Positions 27,879-37,223 of a DNA stretch of 64,000 nt are shown here, one piece after another (the stretch's first letter is position 1; the number at the start of each line of letters is the position of its first letter). Origin of the DNA: an uncultured Clostridium sp. (GTDB lineage: Bacteria > Bacillota > Clostridia > Clostridiales > Clostridiaceae); the NCBI GenBank assembly GCA_934777095.1, contig CAKVNP010000001.1, forward strand, positions 1-64,000. The letters are read 5' to 3'. The translations under genes and the position numbers were made by a program. The notes under the pieces were generated by a model, which saw only the letters and a list, made by a program, of their open reading frames with translations, was not told the DNA's origin and made no database searches.

Positions 27879-29273
27879 ATGAAAGACGTAGTTTTAGTAA
27901 AATCACTTTATAGAAACTCTGAAGAATACTTATCTAAAGAAATAACTATTTCTGGTTGGATAAGAACTTTAAGAGCTTCAAATGCATTTGGATTTATAGA
28001 AGTTAATGATGGAAGCTTCTTTAAGAATATCCAAATAGTTTTCGACAACAAATTAGAAAACTTCAAAGAAGTTTCTAAACTTCCAATAAGCTCATCAATT
28101 AAGGTTATAGGTACTTTAGTAGCTACACCTGAAGCAAAACAACCATTTGAAATACAAGCTAAAGAAGTTGTTGTAGAAGGTATGTCAGATTCTGATTACC
28201 CTCTACAAAAGAAGAGACATACTTTTGAATATTTAAGAACAATTGCTCACTTAAGACCAAGAAGTAATGCTTTCTCAGCAGTATTCAGAGTAAGATCTGT
28301 AGCAGCTTATGCTATCCACAAATTCTTCCAAGATCAAGGATTTGTATACACTCATACACCAATCTTAACAGGAAGTGACTGTGAAGGTGCTGGTGAAATG
28401 TTTAAAGTAACTACTTTAGACTTAAACAATATTCCAAGGACTGAAGATGGAGCTATCGACTACAAACAAGACTTCTTTGGAAAAGAAACTAACCTTACAG
28501 TTTCAGGACAATTAAATGCTGAAACTTATGCTTTAGCATTTAGAAATGTTTATACATTTGGACCAACTTTCAGAGCTGAAAATTCAAACACAGCAAGACA
28601 CGCTGCTGAATTCTGGATGGTTGAACCTGAAATAGCTTTTGCTGATTTACAAGATGATATGGAATTAGCTGAAAATATGTTAAAATACGTAATTAAATAC
28701 GTTATGGATGAATGTCCAGAAGAAATGGCTTTCTTCAACCAATTCGTTGAAAAAGGATTATTAGATAAATTAAATCATATAGTATCATCTGATTTTGGTA
28801 AAGTTACTTACACTGAAGCAGTTGAATTATTAAAGAACTGTGGAAAAGAATTTGAATATCCAGTTGAATGGGGTATCGATCTTCAAACAGAACATGAAAG
28901 ATATTTAACAGAAGAAATCTTCAAGAGACCTGTATTCGTTACAGATTATCCAAAAGATATCAAAGCTTTCTATATGAGACTTAATGATGATGGAAAAACT
29001 GTTGCAGCAACTGACTGTTTAGTTCCCGGAATAGGTGAAATCATTGGTGGAAGCCAAAGAGAAGAAAGACTTGATGTATTAAAAGCTAGAATGGCTGAAT
29101 TAGGTCTTAAGGAAGAAGATTACTGGTGGTACTTAGAGCTTAGAAAATATGGAGAAACTAAGCATGCTGGATTTGGTCTAGGATTTGAAAGACTTATCAT
29201 GTACATTACTGGTATGTCAAATATCAGAGACGTAATTCCATTCCCAAGAACAACAGGCCAATCTGAATTCTAA
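27879..29273 (+). CDS. asnS: Asparaginyl-tRNA synthetase
   Basis: A 464-residue class IIb synthetase with an N-terminal OB-fold anticodon domain (15-105) and catalytic core with motif 2 [16 protein letters not shown] and motif 3 [15 protein letters not shown]. It charges tRNA-Asn directly, so this organism need not rely only on transamidation. The Asn T-box upstream agrees with the assignment, and a symmetric terminator follows the gene. Confidence 0.97.
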   Translation: MKDVVLVKSLYRNSEEYLSKEITISGWIRTLRASNAFGFIEVNDGSFFKNIQIVFDNKLENFKEVSKLPISSSIKVIGTLVATPEAKQPFEIQAKEVVVEGMSDSDYPLQKKRHTFEYLRTIAHLRPRSNAFSAVFRVRSVAAYAIHKFFQDQGFVYTHTPILTGSDCEGAGEMFKVTTLDLNNIPRTEDGAIDYKQDFFGKETNLTVSGQLNAETYALAFRNVYTFGPTFRAENSNTARHAAEFWMVEPEIAFADLQDDMELAENMLKYVIKYVMDECPEEMAFFNQFVEKGLLDKLNHIVSSDFGKVTYTEAVELLKNCGKEFEYPVEWGIDLQTEHERYLTEEIFKRPVFVTDYPKDIKAFYMRLNDDGKTVAATDCLVPGIGEIIGGSQREERLDVLKARMAELGLKEEDYWWYLELRKYGETKHAGFGLGFERLIMYITGMSNIRDVIPFPRTTGQSEF

Positions 29274-29274
29274 T

Positions 29275-29303
29275 AAAAAAAGCGCTAAATTTAGCGCTTT
29301 TTT
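29275..29303. terminator. Bidirectional terminator between asnS and the CsoR-like gene
   Basis: AAAAAAAGCGCTAAA and TTTAGCGCTTTTTTT are nearly continuous inverted arms with T-runs on both strands, between convergent genes. Confidence 0.9.
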
Positions 29304-29655
29304 ATTTTATAAACATATTTATTGCTTTATTCAAATCCTCAATAGCTTTTGAATCACCATGCTCCACTGCATCAACTATACAATGTTCTATATGATCCTC
29401 TAAAATAACTTTACCTGTATTATTTATAGCTGATTTAACTGCTGATAATTGAATTAACACTTCTGTGCAGTCCCTTCCATCTTCAATCATTCTATTAATA
29501 GATTCTAAATGTCCAATAGCCTTTGAAATCCTATTCATAACTGCCTTAGTATGAGTATGAGTATGAGAATGAGTATGAGTATGACCATGCCCATGTTCAT
29601 GCTCAATTGTTGTTCCATCTTCTAATGTATGTATATGTAGTCCTTTATCGCTCAC
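29302..29655 (-). CDS. CsoR/FrmR-family metal-sensing repressor with His-rich N-terminal tail
   Basis: The 117-residue protein has a CsoR-like four-helix core (about 38-117) with the Cys-His-Cys ligand set: Cys in GRDCTEV, His and Cys in DHIEHC. Before it is a tail of alternating His (about 20-36, HEHGHGHTHTHSHTHTHT). CsoR proteins repress metal-efflux genes until Cu(I), Ni or Co binds. The start is the GTG at 29655 with AGGGAG upstream. No efflux gene is adjacent, so the target lies elsewhere or is itself. Confidence 0.85.
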   Translation of the reverse strand: MSDKGLHIHTLEDGTTIEHEHGHGHTHTHSHTHTHTKAVMNRISKAIGHLESINRMIEDGRDCTEVLIQLSAVKSAINNTGKVILEDHIEHCIVDAVEHGDSKAIEDLNKAINMFIK

Positions 29656-29729
29656 CAATCCCACTCCCTTTGAATATATTTTACCACTATTACTATATAT
29701 TATAAACATTATATTTTTATCCCACAAAA

Positions 29730-29761
29730 AAAGCATTATATGTATTTTCACATAATGCTTT
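29730..29761 (-). terminator. Terminator of the peptide ABC transporter operon
   Basis: The minus strand reads AAAGCATTATGTG, a 6-nt loop, then CATATAATGCTTT and a T-run, immediately after the second permease gene. It isolates the CsoR-like gene transcriptionally. Confidence 0.8.
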
Positions 29762-29766
29762 AAGTT

Positions 29767-30669
29767 TTACAGATAGCTGCTTTTAACATTAACTTTTTTT
29801 CTAAGATAATTTCCTATATTAGCTATACATAAAATAGTTGTTATTAAGAAAATACCTGGTACAATTATTATCCACCAAGAGTTTGTAAGCAGAGCCTTTT
29901 CCGATAGTGACAACATGCTTCCCCATGAAATTACCTCTAAAGGAAGCCCCAAACCTAAAAAGCTTAATGTCGCTTCCGCTACAATTGCACTTCTAATATT
30001 CATCACAATCATAAACATAATTGCTGGAACTAATCTTGGCCCTATATGATTTATTAATAAATGAAATATATCAGCTTTCATAAATCTTGCATACATAAAA
30101 TATTCTTCATTTACCAGCCTCTTCACTTCTGTCCTAACTACTTTGGATATACTCATCCAGCTAGTAACACCAATAACTACCGCTATGCTAACCACATTAT
30201 TCTGGCCTATTATAGCCTGTAAAAATATAATTATTAAAATATTAGGAATGCTTAAAAATATTTCAGTAAGCCTCATCATTATTTCATCAATAAATTCTGG
30301 TGCCATAGCGCTTATGCTTCCATAGACCACAGCTATTACCGTAGAAATAATAGTAGCTAAGAATCCAATAAAAAGCGATATTCTTCCTCCATACCAGATC
30401 ATCGAAAAAATATCCCGCCCCACGGTATCTGTACCAAAGTAAAATTCCGAATTTGGTGCTACGTTATAATTTGCTAAATCCAGATAAGTAGGATCATGAT
30501 TAATTATTAATTTATAAAAAACACATCCTAAAATTATAATAGCTAATATTACTATAGAAACAATTGGTTTAGTCGCTTTTTGCTTTCTTCTTTTATTCAT
30601 GCTATGATCATTTTCTATATCATATACCGGTTCAAATCTATAATCTATCTTTTTATTTAACTCTGCCAT
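29767..30669 (-). CDS. Peptide/nickel-type ABC transporter permease (DppC/OppC family)
   Basis: A 300-residue permease: cytoplasmic N-tail, one helix (about 33-53), then the five-helix binding-protein-dependent core with the EAA loop VVRTEVKRLVNEEYFMYARFMKADIF. Its end, ATLSFLGLGLPLEVISWGSML, is typical of OppC/DppC. The ATG at 30669 is preceded by AAGGAGGG; it abuts the stop of the other permease gene. Confidence 0.92.
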   Translation of the reverse strand: MAELNKKIDYRFEPVYDIENDHSMNKRRKQKATKPIVSIVILAIIILGCVFYKLIINHDPTYLDLANYNVAPNSEFYFGTDTVGRDIFSMIWYGGRISLFIGFLATIISTVIAVVYGSISAMAPEFIDEIMMRLTEIFLSIPNILIIIFLQAIIGQNNVVSIAVVIGVTSWMSISKVVRTEVKRLVNEEYFMYARFMKADIFHLLINHIGPRLVPAIMFMIVMNIRSAIVAEATLSFLGLGLPLEVISWGSMLSLSEKALLTNSWWIIIVPGIFLITTILCIANIGNYLRKKVNVKSSYL

Positions 30670-30670
30670 A

Positions 30671-31675
30671 TTATTTCCCTCCTTGAACGTCAACTATTTT
30701 CTTAGCCTTCATTTGAGGATCAATTTTTTCATTAATGATTTGAGCTAAAATATTGCTTGAGATTACCACTATCCCTGTTATTATACAAATTACCATCAAC
30801 ATATTATAATCGTGGTATTTAGCACTTTCAAAAGAGAGACTTCCTATTCCCGGATAAGAAAATACAGCTTCAACAATATACGTTCCGCCAATTATATGAG
30901 GAATAGAAATAGCCATCAAACTTATATAAGATGGCAATATATTTCTTACACAATGAGTAAAAATTATTCTTATCTTTTTTATCCCCTTAGAAACGCCTAA
31001 AAGTACGTATTCCTTTCTTACCTCTTCTAAAAGCATATTTCTAATCATGTAGGCATAATACCATAGATGACTCATTATTACGACTATAAGAGGTAGAATT
31101 AAATGGTTTATCCGATCTAATAAATCACCTTCCCGACCAATGGTATACGCACCACTGCTAGGAAGTAGTTTTAAATTAACACAAAAAATTAAGATTAAGA
31201 TTAGTGAAAAGTAAAATTCCGGTATGCAACTTGTTATATTTCCTATATTGCAAATCAGCTTATCAATTAATTTATCTTCATAATATGCACAGAATATCCC
31301 AAGTAATAATGCTAAAGCAAATGTTAATATAAAGCCGCTTCCACCTAAAATTAAAGTATTAGCCATACGTCCGTTAATTACCTCTAAAACATCTTTTTTA
31401 TACTTATAGGATATACCAAAATCACCTTTTACAGCGTTTGAAATCCACTTTCCATACTGAATATAGATAGGTTTATCTAAACCTAATCTTTCAATGCTTC
31501 TCTGTCTTTCTTCTACACTCATTCTTTCTGCTCGTTCACCATAATATGATACCAATGGATCTCCTGGAGACAATCTGCTCATAAAAAACACTATTGCTGA
31601 TAGTAGAAAAATTGATAACGTAAAAATAATTAACTTTTTGCTTATACTCATAGCTTTATACTTTTTACCTTTCAC
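30671..31675 (-). CDS. Peptide/nickel-type ABC transporter permease (DppB/OppB family)
   Basis: About 334 residues with an N-terminal helix, the OppB region MSRLSPGDPLVSYYGERA, five core helices and the ending GGTYIVEAVFSYPGIGSLSFESA. It heterodimerises with the DppC-like permease. GTG codons at 31684 and 31675 compete; AGGTGA is better spaced for the GTG at 31675. An ATG 33 nt further in cannot be excluded. Confidence 0.9.
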   Translation of the reverse strand: MKGKKYKAMSISKKLIIFTLSIFLLSAIVFFMSRLSPGDPLVSYYGERAERMSVEERQRSIERLGLDKPIYIQYGKWISNAVKGDFGISYKYKKDVLEVINGRMANTLILGGSGFILTFALALLLGIFCAYYEDKLIDKLICNIGNITSCIPEFYFSLILILIFCVNLKLLPSSGAYTIGREGDLLDRINHLILPLIVVIMSHLWYYAYMIRNMLLEEVRKEYVLLGVSKGIKKIRIIFTHCVRNILPSYISLMAISIPHIIGGTYIVEAVFSYPGIGSLSFESAKYHDYNMLMVICIITGIVVISSNILAQIINEKIDPQMKAKKIVDVQGGK

Positions 31676-31709
31676 CAATCTCACCTCACTTTCTTATTAA
31701 GAAATGATT

Positions 31710-33266
31710 TTATTTTTCTAAAGTCCAATCAGTTACATTCCAGAATATGCCTACTCCGTGATGTCCTAATACTGTATCTTCAGTTATTCCCATTAAATTT
31801 TTATTAGCAACATAATTAGCATCAACATAGCAGAAGAATGTGTATGCGGGATCATTAGCTAATTCTTCTTGGAACTTATAATAATATTCTCTTCTTGTTT
31901 CTTCATCTTCACTTTCTCTAGCTAACGTTAAATATTCATCAACTTTCTCATTAGAATATCCATTATAATTGCTTCCTTTATCTGTACCAAATACTTTATA
32001 AGTATGATCATCTGCATCAAATGGGCTTCCCCAGCCAATTAAAAACGCTTCGAAATTATCCCAGTCTATTGCAGAAGGAACTTCAACTTTAACATTAATT
32101 CCAATTTCTTTTAACTGCTGTGCTGCAATTGAAGCTAAATCAATACGAACTTGATCACCTTCCATACATGAAATTGTAAAGCCTAGAACCTGTCCATTTT
32201 TTTCATAATATCCATTAGGCCCCATAGTCCAGCCAGCAGCCTGGATTATTTCTTTTGCTTTATCTTGGTTATATTCATATTTCTCCACATCAGCGTTATT
32301 ATATATATTTCTTTGTAAAGGCCCATATGCTATTTCACCTTCACCCAACAATACAGCATCAATCATTTCTTGTCGGTTTATCCCATAGCTTATTGCTGGT
32401 ATTATAGCTTTATTTTCTGCCCAAATTTTATTATTGAAGTTATACATTATTCCTCTATAATCTGCAGTTATCATATCATAACATTTAAAAGCTTCATTAT
32501 CTGCAAAATCTTTTGCAGCCTTTGGCGTAACTATTGCTAAATCTAATTCTCCTGATTTTAATTGAAGTGCTTTTGCATTATCATCAGTTACAAATTTAAA
32601 CACTATTGTATCAATCTTTGCCACACCTTTAAAATAATCATCATTCTTTACTAAAGTAATACTTTGCCCATCATCCCATTTTTCCATCTTATATGGGCCA
32701 GTCCCTATAGGAAATCTAAAGAAATCAGAAGTCTGCATATCTTCTCCTTCTAGTAAGTGCTTAGGTAAAATTCCTATAGTCATATACTCAGTAAATGCAA
32801 CATTTTTTTCTTTTAATTTAAATGCAATCGTATATTCATCAATTACTTTTATTTCTTCAATATCTTCATAGTTTGAAGCTATTTCTGACTCATTTGCAGG
32901 ATCCATAATCTGCTCTATAGTAAATTTAACATCATCTGCAGTAAATTTTTCTCCGTCATGCCATTTAACATCTTTTTCTAAATTAAATGTGTATGTATTA
33001 GTTGTTTCATCAAAAGTCCAATCCTTTGCTAATGATGGTACTACATTATTTTCTTCATCATGGGCTGTTAAGCCATTAAAAATTAAAACATTAATTTCTC
33101 CATGTTCATCAATAGCAGGGTTAATTCTAGTGTATTCACCACTGCCATATACTAGTGTATTACTATTATCCACTCTGCTTTTTGAGGTATCAGTACTTCC
33201 GCAGCCGGCCAAAAGACCTATGGTCATACATAATATACAAGCTATTGTAATAATTTTTCTTCTCAT
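31710..33266 (-). CDS. Peptide-type ABC transporter substrate-binding lipoprotein (family 5)
   Basis: A 518-residue SBP_bac_5 protein with a signal peptide and lipobox LLAGCGS (Cys about residue 22). The domain pattern is typical: ARDWTFDETTNTYTFNLEKDVKWHDGEKFTADDV-like region, FPIGTGPYKMEKWDDGQ, and QAAGWTMGPNGYYEKNG. It binds peptides, nickel chelates or similar solutes outside the membrane. It heads the operon with two permeases; no ATPase gene is nearby. Confidence 0.92.
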   Translation of the reverse strand: MRRKIITIACILCMTIGLLAGCGSTDTSKSRVDNSNTLVYGSGEYTRINPAIDEHGEINVLIFNGLTAHDEENNVVPSLAKDWTFDETTNTYTFNLEKDVKWHDGEKFTADDVKFTIEQIMDPANESEIASNYEDIEEIKVIDEYTIAFKLKEKNVAFTEYMTIGILPKHLLEGEDMQTSDFFRFPIGTGPYKMEKWDDGQSITLVKNDDYFKGVAKIDTIVFKFVTDDNAKALQLKSGELDLAIVTPKAAKDFADNEAFKCYDMITADYRGIMYNFNNKIWAENKAIIPAISYGINRQEMIDAVLLGEGEIAYGPLQRNIYNNADVEKYEYNQDKAKEIIQAAGWTMGPNGYYEKNGQVLGFTISCMEGDQVRIDLASIAAQQLKEIGINVKVEVPSAIDWDNFEAFLIGWGSPFDADDHTYKVFGTDKGSNYNGYSNEKVDEYLTLARESEDEETRREYYYKFQEELANDPAYTFFCYVDANYVANKNLMGITEDTVLGHHGVGIFWNVTDWTLEK

Positions 33267-33307
33267 TATTTTCTCCTTTTATCCTTTAATAACATAAATA
33301 CCATATT

Positions 33308-33336
33308 ATTATAGTTTTGGATAATTACTCTCACAA
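33308..33336 (-). promoter_or_regulatory. Promoter of the ABC transporter operon
   Basis: TTGTGA (33336-33331) and TATAAT (33313-33308), 17-bp spacing, stand about 40 bp before the binding-protein gene. A perfect CCCC-AT-GGGG palindrome (33338-33347) touches the -35 and a second palindrome AACCTGTA-ATA-TACAGGTT (33430-33448) lies about 90 bp further up; either may bind a regulator. Confidence 0.6.
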
Positions 33337-33472
33337 GCCCCATGGGGGGTTATTTTTTAGCTTTATTAAAAATTTTTTTCATATATGAATATTTTTTTAA
33401 ATATGGTCAATACTATAAACGTAGATATAAACCTGTAATATACAGGTTCCCATCCCCCCATTATTTTTAAAG

Positions 33473-33502
33473 AAAAAGCACCTTTCTACAAAGGTGCTTT
33501 TT
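33473..33502 (-). terminator. Terminator downstream of argS
   Basis: AAAAAGCACCTTT and AAAGGTGCTTTTT form a 13-bp stem with a CTAC loop; T-runs flank both sides. It is separated from the argS stop by a repeat fragment. Confidence 0.85.
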
Positions 33503-33509
33503 TGTTCAT

Positions 33510-33585
33510 TCAATTATGATTTAATAATTGAATTTAAGGAACTCCCAAGGGAGTTCCCATCTCAATTCATCATTCATAATCCATC
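33510..33585. repeat. Palindromic MITE-like repeat, copy C (shortened)
   Basis: The hairpin GGAACTCCC/GGGAGTTCC (33537-33557) is followed by CAATTCATCATTCATAATCC, the same right-half layout as copies A and B. A weak left-arm remnant (AATTATGATTTAATAATTGAA) precedes it. Confidence 0.65.
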
Positions 33586-33597
33586 GCTTAATTTTAA

Positions 33598-35358
33598 TTA
33601 CATTCTTTCAACGCTTTCCATACCTAATAATTCTAAACATTGCTCAAGTACATTTTTAACAAGGTTAATTAAAGCAAGCCATGAAGCTTTCTTAGCTTCA
33701 TCTTCTTCAGAAATTATTCTTGTATCATTGTAGAACTTGTTAAAGTTATTAGATAATTCATAGATAAATTCGCATATCTTATGCGGTGCTCTATCCTTAA
33801 AGCTGTTTTCTATAACTTCATTGAACTTAATTACCTGTAACATTAAGTTTCTTTCAGCATCACTTTGTGGTGCTAATATTGCAGTATTTGAAATATCCAT
33901 TCCTGCTTTATTTAATATTGATTTAATTCTTACTATTGTATAAAGAATATATGGTCCTGTATTTCCTTCAAATGAAGCAAATCTATCTATATCAAAGATA
34001 TAATCTTTAGAAGCCTGGTTAGATAAATCACCATATTTTAAAGCAGCTAATCCTACTTTTGATGATATTTCTTCAACATCTTCTTCAGCTATATTTTTAT
34101 TATCCTTTAATTTTTCTTTACCAGCTTCTTTAATCATATTAATTAAATCAGCAAGTCTCATTACGCCACCTTCACGAGTTTTAAATGGCTTTCCATCTTT
34201 TCCGTTCATTGTTCCAAAGCCTATGAAGTCTAATACAATATCTTCTTCTCTAGCAATACCTGATTTTCTAGCAGCTCTAAAGAATTGTTCGTAGTGAAGT
34301 CCTTGTCTCTTATCTGCTAAATAAATTATTTCATCAGCATGTAAATCTCTTACTCTCTCTACTACTGTAGCTAAATCAGTTGTTCCATATAATGATGCTC
34401 CATCTGATTTTAATAATAATAGTGGAGGTACTTGCGCTTTATCATCTTCCTTACTTACATCAACAACTAAAGCCCCTTCACTTTCATAAGCAAAGCCATT
34501 ATCTTTTAATTCCTTAATCATTTCAGGAATTAATTTTTGTGCATCACTTTCACCATTCCATAATTCAAAGCTTACATCTAATGCTCCATAGTTTTTCTTT
34601 AAATCAGCAACTGATACATTTAAGATATGTTTCCATAATGCAACATATCCTCTTCTTCCTTGTTGAAGTTCAACTGTAGCCTTTTTAGCAGCTTCCATTA
34701 CAGCTTCATCTGATTTAGCAAGTTTACTTGCATATGGATATATATCTTCAAGTTCATCTATTGTAAATGGTGCTTCTGCTGGATATTCACCTTCAAAATC
34801 CGCATCAAAGTATGGAAGTTCAGGATTTCTTCTTTCAACTTCAGAAATAACCATTCCCATTTGAAGTCCCCAGTCTCCTAAATGTACATCACCAATAACA
34901 TCATGTCCTAAGAATTTAGCAATTCTCTTAATGCTTTCACCTATAATTGCAGATCTTAAGTGTCCAATGTGTAGTGGCTTAGCAACATTTGCTCCACCAT
35001 AATCTACTACTATCTTCTTAATTTCTGTAGCTTGTGAAGTACCAAATTTATCATCTTTATTCATCTTATTAACATAATCAATTAAGAATTCATCATTTAA
35101 TGTAATATTAATAAATCCTGGACCAGCTATTTCTAACTTAGAAAAAATCTTATTTTCATTTAATTTTGCAACTACTTCTTCTGCAATAACTCTAGGTGCC
35201 TTTCCATGCTTCTTTGCATTAGGTAATGCTCCATTACATTGGTATTGGCAAAGGTCTGGTCTATTTGATACAGTTACCTTTCCTGATTCTCTATCGTATC
35301 CTAGTTCCTCAAATACGTCTTTTACAATATCGCTGATTTGATCAATAAATATTTTCAT
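33598..35358 (-). CDS. argS: Arginyl-tRNA synthetase
   Basis: A 586-residue class Ia synthetase with the N-terminal Add-1 domain (1-110), HIGH-type motif in NVAKPLHIGHLRSAIIGES, and a C-terminal DALR anticodon-binding domain ending GMESVERM. As in many bacterial ArgRS, a canonical KMSKS is replaced, here by the KTREGG segment (PFKTREGGVMRLADL). AGGAGG precedes the ATG, and an arginine T-box lies upstream. Confidence 0.96.
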   Translation of the reverse strand: MKIFIDQISDIVKDVFEELGYDRESGKVTVSNRPDLCQYQCNGALPNAKKHGKAPRVIAEEVVAKLNENKIFSKLEIAGPGFINITLNDEFLIDYVNKMNKDDKFGTSQATEIKKIVVDYGGANVAKPLHIGHLRSAIIGESIKRIAKFLGHDVIGDVHLGDWGLQMGMVISEVERRNPELPYFDADFEGEYPAEAPFTIDELEDIYPYASKLAKSDEAVMEAAKKATVELQQGRRGYVALWKHILNVSVADLKKNYGALDVSFELWNGESDAQKLIPEMIKELKDNGFAYESEGALVVDVSKEDDKAQVPPLLLLKSDGASLYGTTDLATVVERVRDLHADEIIYLADKRQGLHYEQFFRAARKSGIAREEDIVLDFIGFGTMNGKDGKPFKTREGGVMRLADLINMIKEAGKEKLKDNKNIAEEDVEEISSKVGLAALKYGDLSNQASKDYIFDIDRFASFEGNTGPYILYTIVRIKSILNKAGMDISNTAILAPQSDAERNLMLQVIKFNEVIENSFKDRAPHKICEFIYELSNNFNKFYNDTRIISEEDEAKKASWLALINLVKNVLEQCLELLGMESVERM

Positions 35359-35382
35359 ACTCTTCCTCCTATTTTTTTGTAT

Positions 35383-35622
35383 AAAAAAACCATCTCTTTA
35401 ATACAAAGAGACGGATTATTTCCGCGGTACCACTCAAATTACTAAAATAAATTTAGTCCACTCAAAGCTTTAACGCAAGCTAACGGCATACCCTTATATT
35501 TAAAATACTCAAGCAGCTTCTCCAAGTTCCTCTTCCTTATTTTATATCTCGTAAGACTTCCACTCTATTCTTACTCGCTGGCAGATACTATTAAATAAGT
35601 ACTCTTCTTTTCATAGAATTTA
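35383..35622 (-). promoter_or_regulatory. T-box riboswitch, arginine specifier, upstream of argS
   Basis: On the minus strand the leader has stem I (GAAAAGAAGAGTAC ...), a specifier segment GAAG-AGG-AACTTGGAG placing AGG (Arg) at 35531-35529, the T-box GTGGTACCGCGGA (35435-35423), and a terminator CCGTCTCTTT/AAAGAGATGG plus T7. AGA is also present one codon earlier, so the exact Arg codon is uncertain. The synthetase downstream agrees. Confidence 0.9.
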
Positions 35623-35639
35623 TCTTTAATTTGTAAATA

Positions 35640-35669
35640 ATTATACCTATAAATATAGCACTTTGTCAA
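35640..35669 (-). promoter_or_regulatory. Promoter of the argS T-box transcript
   Basis: TTGACA (35669-35664) and TATAAT (35645-35640) with an 18-bp spacer, just past the end of nrdG. Confidence 0.75.
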
Positions 35670-35675
35670 TGCTAT

Positions 35676-36185
35676 CTATATCTCAAGCGTTTCTATAATA
35701 CCATGTTTAATACTGCTTTGAACATCAATAATTCTTTGATTTTCTGAGCCCCTGAATTTTAATCCATCCTTTGTTTTTTCTTTTTCAAATCGTCCATCTA
35801 CTAATACATCTATATTTTCAATAAGTTCTTTTATATTATTATCCTTTTTCATTTTTTCTAATACATCTTCAAAAATATATCCTGTATAACACCATATATT
35901 TAGGCCCACTTTTTTAAATTCCTTTGCCATATATGAAAATTCTGCTGCTCTTTCTAAGGGATCTCCACCACTAAAGGTTACTCCATTCAGCAAAGGATTT
36001 TCTACTGTATCTTTAATAAGCTCATCCATATCTTTTTCTTCCCCACCATTAAAATCATGGGTATCAGGATTAAAGCAGCCTTCACAGTTATGTCTGCATC
36101 CTTGCGAGAAAAATACCCGTCTTATACCAGGTCCATTAACCAAGCTTTCATATGCTATTCCTGCAAGTCTTATTTTCTTCCCCAT
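35676..36185 (-). CDS. nrdG: Anaerobic ribonucleotide reductase activating protein
   Basis: The 169-residue radical-SAM enzyme has the cluster motif CRHNCEGCFNP (CX3CX2C), FSGGDPLERAAEFS for SAM binding, and a C-terminal VDGRFE motif. It installs the glycyl radical on NrdD. Unusually, it is not next to nrdD: three genes separate them. It may share a transcript with none of its neighbours, since argS has its own promoter downstream. Confidence 0.95.
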   Translation of the reverse strand: MGKKIRLAGIAYESLVNGPGIRRVFFSQGCRHNCEGCFNPDTHDFNGGEEKDMDELIKDTVENPLLNGVTFSGGDPLERAAEFSYMAKEFKKVGLNIWCYTGYIFEDVLEKMKKDNNIKELIENIDVLVDGRFEKEKTKDGLKFRGSENQRIIDVQSSIKHGIIETLEI

Positions 36186-36252
36186 AACTTCACTTCCCTT
36201 AATAAATTAATCCTTTATATTAATATTATATCTAATTATTTCATTTATTCTC

Positions 36253-37140
36253 CTATTTTCTAAAATACCAGTTTGGTATATAGCTTTCACACTCATTAAA
36301 CCATCCCATTATTTCATGTATCTGATTCAACATAACATCTACTTGCTCCTGTCCAAAAGGAACTGCCCAATATACTGAACTTAAGCTATTTGAACAGATA
36401 TATAGAAGTAGCAGCCTAAAAAACTTCTCTGGCACATTGCCATTAAAATATCCATTAATATATCCTGAAGCAAATTCCGGACTAGCTTGTGCACACCAGA
36501 CAATTCTATTGAACTCCTCCCAGGGATCACCATAATCAAATCTATTAAAATCTATTATTCCTAGTTTATTTTCTGGCGTAATAATCATGTTATTAATATG
36601 ATAATCTCCATGTTGAAGGCATTGAGGCCTATTTTTTAATAGCTCCCTGTTGCTGTTTAAATAGTTAATCATTTTTTCAGCACCATTAAATTCTATTCCA
36701 CACTCTTTATATTTTTGGATTTTAGTATCTATTTTTCGATTAAATCTTATTTCCCAGTCCTCAACATCATCAGGTGCTACTATGGAATGAATTTCTTTAA
36801 GATACTTTCCTGCCACAACTCCTAATTCATATTGTTTTTCCTTACTAAATTCCTTAATTCTTTCTTCTGCATCTTCTCCATTTATCCAGGTATATACAGC
36901 ATATACTAATTCTTTTTCCTGCCATACCCCTAAATCTATTGCCTTAGGCATTAATATTTCTTTATCTTTTAAAGATTTGATAACCTCGAACTCTGCTCTT
37001 TTACTTTCATACTTTGATATATCACTTATTTTAAGTAATAATTCTTCATTGCTCTTAGTTAACACCTTATATTTTTTATCAGCAGACCATCCCTTATCAA
37101 TAAGCTCGATACTTTTCCATTCTGTAATGCCATTTTCCAC
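36253..37140 (-). CDS. Aminoglycoside phosphotransferase (APH)-fold kinase
   Basis: A 295-residue protein with an N-lobe (1-105), catalytic loop LQHGDYHINNMII (Asp base) and metal-binding IIDFNRFDYGDPWEEFNR. These small APH-fold kinases phosphorylate diverse small molecules; a real aminoglycoside target is not indicated. It follows the aconitase gene after a terminator. Confidence 0.85.
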   Translation of the reverse strand: MENGITEWKSIELIDKGWSADKKYKVLTKSNEELLLKISDISKYESKRAEFEVIKSLKDKEILMPKAIDLGVWQEKELVYAVYTWINGEDAEERIKEFSKEKQYELGVVAGKYLKEIHSIVAPDDVEDWEIRFNRKIDTKIQKYKECGIEFNGAEKMINYLNSNRELLKNRPQCLQHGDYHINNMIITPENKLGIIDFNRFDYGDPWEEFNRIVWCAQASPEFASGYINGYFNGNVPEKFFRLLLLYICSNSLSSVYWAVPFGQEQVDVMLNQIHEIMGWFNECESYIPNWYFRK

Positions 37141-37166
37141 TTTTTACACCACCTTTATGTAAGTTA

Positions 37167-37190
37167 AAAACTCAGCCTAAGCTGAGTTTT
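37167..37190 (-). terminator. Terminator downstream of aconitase
   Basis: AAAACTCAGC and GCTGAGTTTTT on the minus strand form a 10-bp stem with a TTAG loop. A short fragment of the dispersed repeat (TTAATTCATAATTCATTA, 37196-37213) lies between it and the aconitase stop. Confidence 0.8.
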
Positions 37191-37223
37191 CTTTATTAAT
37201 TCATAATTCATTATTATCAAGAA

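Noticed and set aside
29540-29610. Short tandem GTATGA/CATACT-like repeats, at first sight a CRISPR-like or microsatellite array
   Set aside because: They are in frame within the CsoR-like gene and encode the His-rich tail; units are 6 nt with no spacers.
33338-33347. CCCCATGGGG as a terminator or G-rich structured RNA
   Set aside because: It is only four G-C pairs plus AT without a T-run and lies directly against a promoter -35, so an operator is more likely.
36253-37140. Aminoglycoside resistance gene
   Set aside because: The APH catalytic motifs are real, but the chromosomal context and lack of any mobile element or close match to a known resistance family give no support for drug resistance.
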